Assembly: GCF_036924645.1 (NCBI RefSeq)
Contig: NZ_JAZHRX010000001.1
Coordinates: 4,987,501-5,051,500 of the forward strand
DNA length: 64,000 nt
DNA from: Bradyrhizobium sp. AZCC 2176
GTDB taxonomy: Bacteria; Pseudomonadota; Alphaproteobacteria; Rhizobiales; Xanthobacteraceae
Direction: 5' to 3'
Below the pieces are notes generated by a model, which saw nothing but the letters and a program-made list of their open reading frames with translations, had not been told where the DNA came from and made no database searches. Of this stretch, positions 14,640 through 23,250 are shown in pieces (position 1 is the first letter of the stretch; every line of letters starts with the position of its first letter). A program made the translations under genes and the position numbers.

Positions 14640-15538
14640 TCGGCGGTCACAAAATGGAAGAGGTCCCGACGACCGTTCTCTGCGGCGAGCGGTGTCATCT
14701 TGGCGAGGGGCCGACCTACAACGCCGCCACCGATACGGCCTGGTGGTTTGACATTGTCGAACGCCGGCTGTTCGAGACGCGGCTCGGCACCGGCCAGATC
14801 ACCATCCATTCCCTCGACGTGATGGGCAGCGCGCTTGGGCGGATCGACGCGCATCGCCAGCTCGTCGTCGCCGACGATGGTCTCTATATCCGCACGCCTG
14901 CGGATGGACGAATGGCGCTGTTCCGTCCACTCGAAGCCGACAATGCCACCACGCGTTCGAACGATGCCCGGGTTCATCCATCGGGCACGTTCTGGATCGG
15001 TACCATGGGCCGCCAGGCCGAGCGGGGGCTGGGCGCCATCTATGCGCTGCATCGCGGCGAGCTGTCGCGCCTTTATGATGGCATCACGATCCCGAACGCG
15101 ATCTGCTTCTCCCCGGACGGGACTATCGGCTATTTCGCCGACACGGGGAAGAACGTGCTGTTTCGCATCGACCTCGATGCGGCGACCGGCCTGCCGCGCG
15201 GGACGCCCGCCGAGCTGATCACCCGAAGGAGCGGCGGCGGCATCGACGGCGCGGTGGTCGATGCCGACGGGCTGATCTGGAATGCACGCTGGGGCGGCGG
15301 CTGCATCGATGTCTACAGCCCGCAGGGCGAGCATCTGCGCACGCTCCGCGTCCCGGCGCGGCAGTCGAGTTGCCCCGCCTTTGTCGGGCGGGATTTCTCG
15401 CGTCTACTCGTTACGTCGGCCTGGCAGGACATGGGTGATGACGCGAAGCGCGCCGATCCCGATCATGGCCGCACCTTTGTGCTCGATGTCGCGGCACGCG
15501 GCCGCCTTGAACCGGACGTAAAACTAGCAACGGGTTGA
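14636..15538 (+). CDS. SMP-30/gluconolactonase family lactonase
   Basis: A 300-residue six-bladed beta-propeller of the SMP-30 type. Metal-site residues are visible in G-E-G-P-T-Y (near residue 23), R-S-N-D-A-R-V-H-P-S-G-T-F-W-I-G-T-M (near residue 105), I-P-N-A-I-C-F-S-P-D (near 152) and G-G-I-D-G-A-V-V-D-A-D-G (near 200). It would hydrolyse the arabino- or galactono-lactone made by the dehydrogenase. The ATG at 14636 overlaps the epimerase stop and has GGAGGGAG just upstream, so the longer upstream frame is rejected. It is the last gene of the ytf operon. Confidence 0.88.
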   Translation: MIGGHKMEEVPTTVLCGERCHLGEGPTYNAATDTAWWFDIVERRLFETRLGTGQITIHSLDVMGSALGRIDAHRQLVVADDGLYIRTPADGRMALFRPLEADNATTRSNDARVHPSGTFWIGTMGRQAERGLGAIYALHRGELSRLYDGITIPNAICFSPDGTIGYFADTGKNVLFRIDLDAATGLPRGTPAELITRRSGGGIDGAVVDADGLIWNARWGGGCIDVYSPQGEHLRTLRVPARQSSCPAFVGRDFSRLLVTSAWQDMGDDAKRADPDHGRTFVLDVAARGRLEPDVKLATG

Positions 15539-15654
15539 TGGAGGAAGACGAGGCGCGGCAGCCAAACGCGCGAGAGCGACTGAGTTTCAAGAACCGCATT
15601 CAGCGGTCTGACGATCCAGAAACCATAGATCCTCGACAATCAAGGGAGTGAAGC

Positions 15655-16728
15655 ATGACTAGTCTGAAGACCACTTTGTCGGCCTTGGCGCTGGCAGCAA
15701 CCATGGCCACAACGGCGGTAACCGGAGTCTTCGCGCAGAGCAAGGGAACCGTCGGCATCGCCATGCCGACCAAATCCTCGGCACGCTGGATCGACGATGG
15801 CAACAACATCGTCAAGATCCTGAAGGAGCGCGGTTACGGCACCGACCTGCAATATGCCGAGGACGACATTCCGAACCAGCTCTCGCAGGTCGAGAACATG
15901 GTGACCAAGGGCGCCAAGGTGCTGGTGATCGCGGCGATCGACGGCACCACGCTGTCTGACGTGCTGAAGCAGGCCAAGGCCAAGGGGATCACGGTCATCG
16001 CCTATGACCGGTTGATCCGCGACACGCCCAATGTCGACTACTACGCCACGTTCGATAATTTCCAGGTCGGCGTGCTGCAGGCGCAGTCGATCGAGCAGGG
16101 GCTTGGGTTGAAGGAAGGCAAGGGACCCTTCAACATCGAATTGTTCGGAGGCTCGCCGGACGATAACAACGCCTACTTCTTCTACAATGGCTCGATGTCG
16201 GTGCTGCAGCCCCATATCGACAGTGGCAAGCTGGTGATCGGCAGTGGCCAGAAGGGCATGGACAAGGTCTCGACCCTGCGCTGGGACGGCGCCACTGCCC
16301 AGGCCCGCATGGACAACCTCTTGAGCGCATTCTATGGCCGCAAGCGGGTCGATGCGGTGCTCTCTCCCTATGACGGCCTCTCCATCGGCATTCTCTCTTC
16401 GCTGAAGGGCGTTGGCTATGGCAGCGGCAACATGCCGATGCCTGTCGTCAGCGGTCAGGATGCCGAGGTGCCGTCGATCAAGTCGATGCAGCGCGGCGAG
16501 CAGTATTCGACCATCTTCAAGGATACCCGCGATCTCGCCCGCGTCACCGCCGATATGGTGGACGCAGCCCTCAGCGGCAAGGAAGTGACCGTCAACGACA
16601 CCAAGACCTACAATAACGGCGTCAAGGTGGTACCTTCCTATCTCCTGAAGCCGGTCGTCGTCGACAAGAGCAACTGGGAGAAGGTGCTGATCGACAGCGG
16701 TTACTACAAGCGTTCCCAGTTCGACTGA
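15655..16728 (+). CDS. chvE: ChvE-type multiple monosaccharide-binding protein
   Basis: A 357-residue periplasmic protein with a signal peptide (cleavage near VFA-QS). It is collinear with Agrobacterium Chv[57 protein letters not shown]. ChvE binds several aldoses, and in Agrobacterium it also signals to VirA; here the neighbours indicate transport. AGGGAG precedes the ATG. It begins the second importer operon, 116 bp after the lactonase. Confidence 0.92.
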   Translation: MTSLKTTLSALALAATMATTAVTGVFAQSKGTVGIAMPTKSSARWIDDGNNIVKILKERGYGTDLQYAEDDIPNQLSQVENMVTKGAKVLVIAAIDGTTLSDVLKQAKAKGITVIAYDRLIRDTPNVDYYATFDNFQVGVLQAQSIEQGLGLKEGKGPFNIELFGGSPDDNNAYFFYNGSMSVLQPHIDSGKLVIGSGQKGMDKVSTLRWDGATAQARMDNLLSAFYGRKRVDAVLSPYDGLSIGILSSLKGVGYGSGNMPMPVVSGQDAEVPSIKSMQRGEQYSTIFKDTRDLARVTADMVDAALSGKEVTVNDTKTYNNGVKVVPSYLLKPVVVDKSNWEKVLIDSGYYKRSQFD

Positions 16729-16736
16729 GCGGGAAC

Positions 16737-16764
16737 GGCGGCGCCGGCGATGACCGGCGCCGCC
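16737..16764 (+). terminator. GC-rich hairpin between chvE and gguA
   Basis: GGCGGCGCCGG (16737-16747) and CCGGCGCCGCC (16754-16764) form a perfect 11-bp stem with a 6-nt loop, starting 8 nt after the chvE stop. There is no T-tract. It probably stabilises the chvE message or attenuates reading into gguA. Confidence 0.6.
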
Positions 16765-16818
16765 ACCAGCCTGCGTGCAACCGCAGCGAGATAGACAGAC
16801 AATGGATGTGATGGCGCG

Positions 16819-18381
16819 ATGACCGCAATTCTCGAAATGCGCGGCGTAAGCAAGAGTTTTTCCGGCGTTCAGGCCCTGCGCGACGTCAACTTCACGGTGG
16901 AGGCGGGGCAGATCCATGCGCTGGTTGGCGAGAACGGCGCCGGCAAGTCAACCCTGATGAAGGTTCTCAGCGGGGTGTATCCCCATGGCGATTACGAAGG
17001 CAGCATCATCTTCGACGGCGAGGAGCGGCGCTTTCGCGACGTCAATGATTCCGAAGCGCTGGCCATCATCATCATCCACCAGGAGCTGGCGTTGATCCCG
17101 CTGATGTCGATCGCGGAGAACATTTTTCTGTCGCATCCGCCGTCGCGTCTTGGCGTGGTCGACCGCGACACGGTCTATCGCCGGACGCAGGAATTGCTCG
17201 CTCAGGTCGGCCTCACCGAGATGCCCGATACGCTGGTGACGGATCTCGGCGTCGGCAAGCAGCAATTGGTCGAAATCGCCAAGGCCTTGTCGAAGCGGGT
17301 CCGACTATTGATCCTCGATGAGCCGACTGCCAGCCTGAACGAGAACGACAGCGCGGCATTGCTGGATCGACTGCTGGCCTTCCGCGCACAGGGCATCGCC
17401 TCGATCCTGATCTCGCACAAATTGTCGGAAGTCGCCCGCGTCGCCGACCGGATCACGGTGCTGCGCGACGGCCGCACCGTCGACAGCATCGATTGCCGGG
17501 CTGAGCCGGTGGAAGAGGACCGGATCATCCGCAGCATGGTCGATCGCGACCTTGCCCATCGCTTTCCCCAGCGCGCCGCCACGATCGGCGCCCCGGTCTT
17601 CGCCGTGCAGGACTGGACGGTACATCATCCGCTGCACAGGGATCGCCGGGTGATCAAAGGAGTGGATTTCGAGGTCCGGCGCGGCGAGGTGGTCGGGATC
17701 GCCGGGCTGATGGGCGCTGGCCGCACCGAATTCGCCATGAGCCTGTTCGGCCGCGCCTGGGGGGATCGGATCAGCGGACGCGTCTGGCTCGATGGAAGGG
17801 AAGTCAACCTGTCGAGCGTGGCGGCGGCAATCGATGCCGGCCTCGCTTACGTCACCGAGGATCGCAAGCAGCTCGGCCTGATCCTGGATGCCGACGTCCG
17901 CAAGAACATCACCCTGGCAAGTCTCGGCCGCGTGGCGCGGCAAGGCGTGATCGATGACATGTCCGAATTGCGCGTTGCGAGCGACTACCGCAACCGGATG
18001 CGGATCAGGTGTTCGGATGTCTATCAGGAGACCGGCCAGCTCTCCGGCGGCAACCAGCAGAAAGTGGTGCTGTCGAAATGGCTGATGACCGATCCGAAAG
18101 TATTAATCCTCGATGAGCCAACGCGCGGCATCGACGTCGGGGCAAAATACGAAATCTATTGTATCATCAACGAGCTTGCCGAGGCGGGCAAGGGCGTGGT
18201 GATGATCTCGTCGGAGATGCCGGAACTGCTCGGCGTCTGCGACCGCATCTGCGTGATGAATGACGGCGCCTTTGTCGGCGAATTCGCCGCCGCCGAGGCG
18301 ACCCAGGAAAGGATCATGCGCGCCATCATGCGCAACAAGGAAATGGACAAGAAAGTACTTCAAGGAGATTTGCGGCCATGA
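16819..18381 (+). CDS. gguA: Sugar ABC transporter ATPase GguA
   Basis: A 520-residue double ABC ATPase of the MglA/GguA type. The N-terminal half has Walker A GENGAGKST (near residue 38) and L-L-I-L-D-E-P-T-A-S-L-N. The C-terminal half has G-L-M-G-A-G-R-T-E in place of a normal P-loop, then L-S-G-G-N-Q-Q-K-V and V-L-I-L-D-E-P-T-R-G-I-D-V-G. It powers uptake through GguB with ChvE as the receptor. Its stop overlaps the gguB start (ATGA). Confidence 0.92.
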   Translation: MTAILEMRGVSKSFSGVQALRDVNFTVEAGQIHALVGENGAGKSTLMKVLSGVYPHGDYEGSIIFDGEERRFRDVNDSEALAIIIIHQELALIPLMSIAENIFLSHPPSRLGVVDRDTVYRRTQELLAQVGLTEMPDTLVTDLGVGKQQLVEIAKALSKRVRLLILDEPTASLNENDSAALLDRLLAFRAQGIASILISHKLSEVARVADRITVLRDGRTVDSIDCRAEPVEEDRIIRSMVDRDLAHRFPQRAATIGAPVFAVQDWTVHHPLHRDRRVIKGVDFEVRRGEVVGIAGLMGAGRTEFAMSLFGRAWGDRISGRVWLDGREVNLSSVAAAIDAGLAYVTEDRKQLGLILDADVRKNITLASLGRVARQGVIDDMSELRVASDYRNRMRIRCSDVYQETGQLSGGNQQKVVLSKWLMTDPKVLILDEPTRGIDVGAKYEIYCIINELAEAGKGVVMISSEMPELLGVCDRICVMNDGAFVGEFAAAEATQERIMRAIMRNKEMDKKVLQGDLRP

Positions 18382-19559
18382 CCGACAAGGCGGTTGCGCT
18401 GCCCGGGCACACCGGCTTCATCAAGAACAATCTGCGCAACTACGGCATGCTGCTGTCGCTGTTTGCGATCATGCTGTTCTTCCAGGTCATGACCGACGGC
18501 ACGCTGCTGCAGCCGCTGAACCTGACCAATCTGGTGCTGCAGAACAGCTACATCGTGATCATGGCGCTTGGCATGCTGTTGATCATTGTCACCGGCCATA
18601 TCGACCTGTCGGTCGGCTCGGTGGCGGGCTTCGTCGGAGCCGTCGCAGCGGTGCTGATGGTGCGCTATCACATCGCCTATCCGCTGGCCTTCCTCGCCTG
18701 CCTGTTGGTCGGCGCGATGATCGGCGCCGCACAGGGCTATTGGGTTGCCTATTTCAAAATCCCGTCCTTTATCGTGACACTGGCCGGCATGCTGGTGTTC
18801 AAGGGACTTGCGCTTGCGATCCTGGCGGGCCAGTCGGTCGGGCCGTTTCCGCCGACCTTTCAGAAATTGTCCTCGGGCTTCATTCCCGAACTGTTTCCCG
18901 GCGCCGGCACGCTTTATCCGACCTCGCTGTTGATCGGTGCCGTCTTGGCGGTGGCGCTGGTCTATACCAGCGCCAAGAACCGGGCGCGGCAGGCCTCGCA
19001 CGGCATCGACGTGGAACCCTTTGGCTTCTTCGTAACCAAGAGCGCGGCGCTGTTCGCCGTGATCGTGTTCTTTGCCGGCCTGATCGCCTCGCATCGCGGC
19101 CTGCCCAACGTGCTGGTGATCATGACGGCGCTGATCGGGCTCTATGCTTTCGTCACCACCCGCACGGTGATTGGCCGTCACATCTATGCCATCGGCGGCA
19201 ATGCCAGGGCCGCGAGCCTGTCCGGCATCAAGACCGAACGGCTGACATTTCTGACCTTCGTCAACATGGGGGTGCTGGCTGCACTAGCCGGCCTCGTGTT
19301 CGCCGCGCGGCTCAATACGGCGACGCCGAAGGCGGGGGCCGGCTTCGAGCTCGACGTCATCGCGGCCTGCTTTATCGGCGGCGCGTCGGCCTATGGCGGC
19401 GTCGGCAGGGTCGGCGGCGCGGTGATCGGGGCCATGATCATGGGCGTCATGAACAACGGCATGTCCATCCTCGGCATCGGCATCGACTACCAGCAGGTGA
19501 TCAAGGGACTGGTGCTGCTCGGCGCCGTCTGCCTCGACGTTTATAACCAGCGGCGATAG
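18378..19559 (+). CDS. gguB: Sugar ABC transporter permease GguB
   Basis: A 393-residue inner-membrane protein with about ten hydrophobic segments. It has the family motif G-M-L-L-I-I-V-T-G-H-I-D-L-S-V-G-S (near residue 67) and C-F-I-G-G-A-S-A-Y-G-G-V-G near residue 332. Like XylH/GguB it works as a homodimer with the double ATPase GguA, so no second permease gene is needed. It ends the operon facing the convergent DUF1045 gene. Confidence 0.92.
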   Translation: MTDKAVALPGHTGFIKNNLRNYGMLLSLFAIMLFFQVMTDGTLLQPLNLTNLVLQNSYIVIMALGMLLIIVTGHIDLSVGSVAGFVGAVAAVLMVRYHIAYPLAFLACLLVGAMIGAAQGYWVAYFKIPSFIVTLAGMLVFKGLALAILAGQSVGPFPPTFQKLSSGFIPELFPGAGTLYPTSLLIGAVLAVALVYTSAKNRARQASHGIDVEPFGFFVTKSAALFAVIVFFAGLIASHRGLPNVLVIMTALIGLYAFVTTRTVIGRHIYAIGGNARAASLSGIKTERLTFLTFVNMGVLAALAGLVFAARLNTATPKAGAGFELDVIAACFIGGASAYGGVGRVGGAVIGAMIMGVMNNGMSILGIGIDYQQVIKGLVLLGAVCLDVYNQRR

Positions 19560-19588
19560 GGCTGCCCGGCGGCGGCGGCGTCAGCCCT
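19558..19588. terminator. Possible bidirectional terminator between gguB and the DUF1045 gene
   Basis: AGGGCTG (19558-19564) and CAGCCCT (19582-19588) form a 7-bp stem with a 17-nt GC-rich loop, spanning the 21-bp gap between the convergent genes and overlapping both stop codons. There is no T-run. Confidence 0.35.
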
Positions 19589-20279
19589 GCAATTGCCAGC
19601 GGCCAATGACGCGAAACCGCGAATTGGGATTTTCCTGACGGCACAGGGCAATCGCGTCGATCGCGAGCGGCCCGATGCCCGTTGCCGAAAACCTATCCCG
19701 CAGCATCGCCACAATCGGCTCGCGCCGTTCTGCGGGAAGCCGTCCCGTCAGCGTCATGTGGAAGCGAAATTCCTCGAAGACGTAAGGGTAGCCCCAGCGG
19801 TCGAGATAGTCGCGCTGGCTCGGCGTCAGCTTGTCGGGATTTCGCCGCGCATGGTCTTCCGGGCCAAGGGGAGCGCGGAACGAATCGAACGCCTTGGTGG
19901 CCTCGGCGGCGAGGAGTTCGAGTTCTACCGACGGTTCGGCCGGAATCACCGCGATGAAGCCGCTGATCGAATCGACGACCGGTTGGACCACCGGCACAGG
20001 GCGGGCCAGGTCTGCGAACAATTCGCATGCCGCGGCAAGCTGTGCCTCGGCCTTGCCATCGGCCAGCGCGATCGGCGCCTTCAGCGTGGCGTGAAAGCCG
20101 TATTTGCGGGGATCCTGCGTCAGGTCGCGCCAGTCCGGGATCATCTGCATGACGCCGTCCGGAAAGGGCAGGTCGTCGCCACTATGGGCATCGTAGCCGA
20201 GCAGCGACGCGCCGAACCGGTCGAGCGCGCTGTCCGGTGCGGCCGTGTAATAGATTGCGTAACGGGGATAGTTTGCCAT
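19581..20279 (-). CDS. DUF1045 phosphonate-associated protein (2H phosphoesterase-like)
   Basis: A 232-residue cytoplasmic protein of the DUF1045 family, regularly found in rhizobial phn operons. Two H-x-T-L motifs, H-A-T-L-K-A-P near residue 61 and H-M-T-L-T-G near residue 178, match the paired histidine motifs of 2H phosphoesterases. A role on cyclic ribose phosphates of the C-P lyase pathway is plausible, because the pathway forms ribosyl 1,2-cyclic phosphate, but this is inference. ATG 20279 is preferred over the in-frame start 24 nt upstream. It is the last gene of the minus-strand phn operon. Confidence 0.85.
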   Translation of the reverse strand: MANYPRYAIYYTAAPDSALDRFGASLLGYDAHSGDDLPFPDGVMQMIPDWRDLTQDPRKYGFHATLKAPIALADGKAEAQLAAACELFADLARPVPVVQPVVDSISGFIAVIPAEPSVELELLAAEATKAFDSFRAPLGPEDHARRNPDKLTPSQRDYLDRWGYPYVFEEFRFHMTLTGRLPAERREPIVAMLRDRFSATGIGPLAIDAIALCRQENPNSRFRVIGRWQLQG

Positions 20280-20299
20280 TGCACCAGAATAGGGCCGCC

Positions 20300-21493
20300 T
20301 CACGCGGCTGCAACTGCCTTGCGGGGCGTGACCGACGAACGGAGGAGGCGGTGCGTATCGGTCAGATACACCAGACGCCCCGCAGCAACGACCGCAACGA
20401 TTCGCGGCCGCAGCGGCACCGTATCATCGACGAGAACGATGTCGGCGCGCTGCCCCGCGACGAGGGTGCCACGATCGGCGAGGCCGGCAGCGCGCGCCGG
20501 CGCTGACGAGATCAATTGCCATGCCGCCGCCAGCGGTAGCACGCCGTCGGCGGCGAGACGAAACGCCGCCAGCAGCGGCGCTGGATAGTAGTAATCCGAC
20601 GCCAGTACCGAACACAGGCCTTTGGCGATCATGTCGGAGGCTTTGGTCCAGCCGGTGTGGCTGCCGCCGCGCACGACATTGGGCGCGCCGAACACGATGA
20701 AGTCGCCGGCCGCGGCAGCGTCGCGGGCGGTTTCCTCGTTGACCGGAAATTCGGCGATGGCTACGCCTTGCGCACGAAAAGCCTGCCGCATGGCCGGGCT
20801 TTCGTCGTCATGCGAGAGCATCCGGACGTTCGCTGTGCGCGCCACCTCGGCCAGTCGGCCGATCGACGCCGGCACGTCGTGGCTGCGGGCCACCACACTT
20901 TGCACCAGCCGATCGAACGCCTCATTGGTGAGCCCGGTGCGCTCGACCATTCGGCCGCGCTTCTGCGGTTTGGCGAGGCTGGCGACGGTCGAGTCCATGT
21001 GGTCGTTGAAGGCGAACAGGTCGACGCGTCCTTCTGATAGCCAGTCGATGATTTCGCTTTCTGCGTCTAGATTGTTGGTTTCGTGGCGCAAATGGAAGCG
21101 GGTGTCGGCGGCGAGCTGCGGCCGCATCTGCTCGATCGCCTCGAGCAGTTTCCGCGCGTTGTCCCCGCTGCGTAAGCCAGGTTCCCACGACCAGGTCGCG
21201 GCATGATAGACGGTCGTGATGCCGTTGCTGACCGCCTGCCGGTCGCTGTCGACCAGGGCGACGTCGATTGGGAAATCGACGCCGGGGCGCGGCATCATCT
21301 GTCGCTCGAACGCATCGCCGTGCAGGTCGACAATGCCCGGCAGCACCAGCAAGCCGCCGGCATCGATGCAGGGCGAGCCATGGCTGTTGTCCGTACCCAC
21401 GGCGACGAACTCGCGGCCGGCAATCCGCAACGTGGTTTCGAGGATCTCGTTGCCGAGCAGCGCCCGGCCACCTTCAATGAACAGTTCGGTCAC
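20300..21493 (-). CDS. phnM: PhnM paralogue (amidohydrolase-type diphosphatase)
   Basis: A 397-residue amidohydrolase of the PhnM type: L-P-G-I-V-D-L-H-G-D near residue 48, S-N-G-I-T-T-V near 88, N-D-H-M-D near 169, L-S-H-D-D-E near 227, F-G-A-P-N-V-V-R-G-G-S-H-T-G near 270 and L-A-S-D-Y-Y near 302. PhnM removes pyrophosphate from ribose 1-phosphonate 5-triphosphate. It differs from the copy at 31467, for example G-D-A-F-E against T-D-H-L-E after the first His, so substrates may differ. The start is GTG at 21493, which overlaps the stop of the transferase gene (GTGA); the longer upstream frame is rejected. Confidence 0.85.
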   Translation of the reverse strand: MTELFIEGGRALLGNEILETTLRIAGREFVAVGTDNSHGSPCIDAGGLLVLPGIVDLHGDAFERQMMPRPGVDFPIDVALVDSDRQAVSNGITTVYHAATWSWEPGLRSGDNARKLLEAIEQMRPQLAADTRFHLRHETNNLDAESEIIDWLSEGRVDLFAFNDHMDSTVASLAKPQKRGRMVERTGLTNEAFDRLVQSVVARSHDVPASIGRLAEVARTANVRMLSHDDESPAMRQAFRAQGVAIAEFPVNEETARDAAAAGDFIVFGAPNVVRGGSHTGWTKASDMIAKGLCSVLASDYYYPAPLLAAFRLAADGVLPLAAAWQLISSAPARAAGLADRGTLVAGQRADIVLVDDTVPLRPRIVAVVAAGRLVYLTDTHRLLRSSVTPRKAVAAA

Positions 21494-22155
21494 GATGCGG
21501 CACTCTGGTTGAATTGCGGTCGGCCGGATGCGGCGGCGGATTCGTACTTCTCGAGAAAGCCTTCGACATCGAGCTTGCGGAAATCGGGCAGGGCGCGGCG
21601 AAGCGTCTCGTGGTCCCAGTCCCACCATGCGAGCTCCGCAAGCCGGCCGGCGATGGATTCGGGAAACCGCCGCTTGACCAGCCGGGCAGGGTTACCTGCA
21701 ACGATCGTGTAGGCGGGGACATCCTTGGTCACGATGGCGCCGGCCGCGACCACCGCGCCGGTGCCGATCGAACGACCGGGCAGGATGACCGCGCCGTGAC
21801 CGATCCAGACGTCATGGCGGATATGGATGTGATGGGCGCGCCGCCATTCAAAGATTTCGGCATCGTCGCTCTCGCCCGGAAAATAGCTGCTGGCGCGGTA
21901 AGTGAAATGCGCCTGCGAGGCGCGGTGCATCGGATGATTACCCGGGTTGATCCGCGTCATCGCCGCGATCGAGCAGAATTTCCCGATCGTGGTGTAGGTG
22001 ATCTGCGCGTCGTTCACGACGTAGGAATAGTCCGCCATCGTCACCTCGAGCAGGATGGTCCGGGCGCCGACCTCGGTGTAGGCGCCGAGCTGGCAGTCGC
22101 GCACCGATGCGGTGGGGTCGACGGCCGGTTCAGTGGAAAGCATCTTGCCGGCCAT
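21490..22155 (-). CDS. Hexapeptide-repeat transferase of phosphonate operons
   Basis: A 221-residue left-handed beta-helix acyltransferase with imperfect hexapeptide repeats in two blocks (about residues 12-60 and 112-150, for example I-R-H-D-V-W-I-G-H-G-A-V-I-L-P-G). A catalytic-type His lies in I-N-P-G-N-H-P. The C-terminal G-N-P-A-R-L-V-K-R-R-F is typical of the xenobiotic acetyltransferase-like branch found in phn clusters. It may N-acetylate aminophosphonates, as the unrelated PhnO does, but that is inference. It leads the minus-strand operon behind a triple PHO half-site. Confidence 0.83.
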   Translation of the reverse strand: MAGKMLSTEPAVDPTASVRDCQLGAYTEVGARTILLEVTMADYSYVVNDAQITYTTIGKFCSIAAMTRINPGNHPMHRASQAHFTYRASSYFPGESDDAEIFEWRRAHHIHIRHDVWIGHGAVILPGRSIGTGAVVAAGAIVTKDVPAYTIVAGNPARLVKRRFPESIAGRLAELAWWDWDHETLRRALPDFRKLDVEGFLEKYESAAASGRPQFNQSAAS

Positions 22156-22217
22156 CGGGAGCGTCCATCAGCAATCGAGGAAAGATCATTGGCATCCGCA
22201 CGTCTTCGATGTGCTTG

Positions 22218-22244
22218 ATGACAAGATCATGACGGACGCATGAC
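22218..22244 (-). promoter_or_regulatory. PHO box with three half-sites for the minus-strand phn operon
   Basis: ATGAC occurs at 22218, 22229 and 22240, at an exact 11-bp period. On the minus strand these read GTCAT preceded by T or C, matching the PhoB half-site CTGTCAT, whose repeats are 11 bp apart. It lies 63 bp upstream of the transferase gene. Phosphate-starvation activation by PhoB is inferred. Confidence 0.7.
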
Positions 22245-22297
22245 GCCGGCCGTGGCTGTGGGCGAGGGCTGTGGACGAACACCGCACGCAGCAGCGG

Positions 22298-22315
22298 TGT
22301 CACACAACTGTTAGA
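22298..22315 (+). promoter_or_regulatory. PHO box upstream of phnC
   Basis: TGTCACA (22298-22304), 4 nt, TGTTAGA (22309-22315). These are two PhoB-type half-sites at 11-bp period, oriented toward phnC and 46 bp before its ATG. The second half-site is less perfect. Confidence 0.58.
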
Positions 22316-22360
22316 TCGAGCCGTTAGCGATGCTGCACGACTGGAACTCTGGAGCAATGC

Positions 22361-23176
22361 ATGCTGGTGGTAGAAGGTTTGACCTGTCGGTTCGGCACCA
22401 AAGCCGCAGTGGATAATGCGTCATTTTCGATCGCGCCCGGCAGCTTCGTCGGTGTGATCGGCCGCTCCGGAGCCGGCAAGTCGACGCTGCTTCGGATGAT
22501 CAATCGTCTCGCTGAGCCTTCCGAAGGACGCATCCTGTTCGAAGGCGTCGACGTGACCGCGCTGCGCGGCAAGGATTTGCGGCAGTGGCGTGCGCGCTCC
22601 GCGATGATCTTTCAACAATTTAACCTGGTCGGTCGGCTCGACGTCCTGACCAATGTGCTGATGGGGCGGTTGGCCGAAATTCCGTCCTGGCGCTCGCTGA
22701 CGCAACTTTGGCCGGAAGAAGACAGAGCGCTGGCGATGTCGGCGCTGGAGCAGTTCGATATGGCTGGCATCGCCGCCCAGCGCGCCGACCAGCTTTCCGG
22801 CGGCCAGCAGCAGCGCGTCGCGATCGCGCGTGCACTGGTGCAAGAGCCCGACATCATTCTCGCCGACGAGCCGATCGCTTCGCTCGATCCCCGCAACACG
22901 CGCATCGTGATGGATGCGCTGCTGCGCATCAACAAGCATTTCGGCATTACCGTGATCTGCAACCTGCATTCGCTCGATCTGGCGCGAACCTACTGCGACC
23001 GCCTGGTCGGCATGGCGGTCGGGCGCGTGGTGTTCGATGGCGCGCCTGAGACGCTGACCGATCGCATTGCGCGCGAACTTTACGATCTCGAAGCCAACGA
23101 GGTCATGGGCATCACGCCTGCGCAAGCGCCCGGTGGCGCGACCGTTCCGGAACTGGGCACCGCTGCTGCGGCCTGA
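22361..23176 (+). CDS. phnC: Phosphonate ABC transporter ATPase PhnC
   Basis: A 271-residue ATPase. Walker [10 protein letters not shown] is near residue 36, signature L-S-G-G-Q-Q-Q-R near residue 145, Walker [13 protein letters not shown] near residue 165, and H-loop [15 protein letters not shown] and the P-x-W-R-S-L insertion are typical of PhnC. It energises phosphonate uptake with PhnD and PhnE1/E2. TGGAG is 9 nt before the ATG. Confidence 0.93.
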   Translation: MLVVEGLTCRFGTKAAVDNASFSIAPGSFVGVIGRSGAGKSTLLRMINRLAEPSEGRILFEGVDVTALRGKDLRQWRARSAMIFQQFNLVGRLDVLTNVLMGRLAEIPSWRSLTQLWPEEDRALAMSALEQFDMAGIAAQRADQLSGGQQQRVAIARALVQEPDIILADEPIASLDPRNTRIVMDALLRINKHFGITVICNLHSLDLARTYCDRLVGMAVGRVVFDGAPETLTDRIARELYDLEANEVMGITPAQAPGGATVPELGTAAAA

Positions 23177-23250
23177 GCTTCACTTCTGTACAGGGTAGCC
23201 GTTGCAAATCTGCAATCGGCGAAGGCGTAATTACAACAAGAGGGCACACC

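Noticed and set aside
15640..16917. 425-codon minus-strand frame opposite chvE
   Set aside because: It spans chvE and the chvE-gguA hairpin and matches no protein type.
18260..19546. 428-codon plus-strand frame overlapping gguB
   Set aside because: It is in a different frame from the multi-span permease, Arg/His-rich and without hydrophobic segments.
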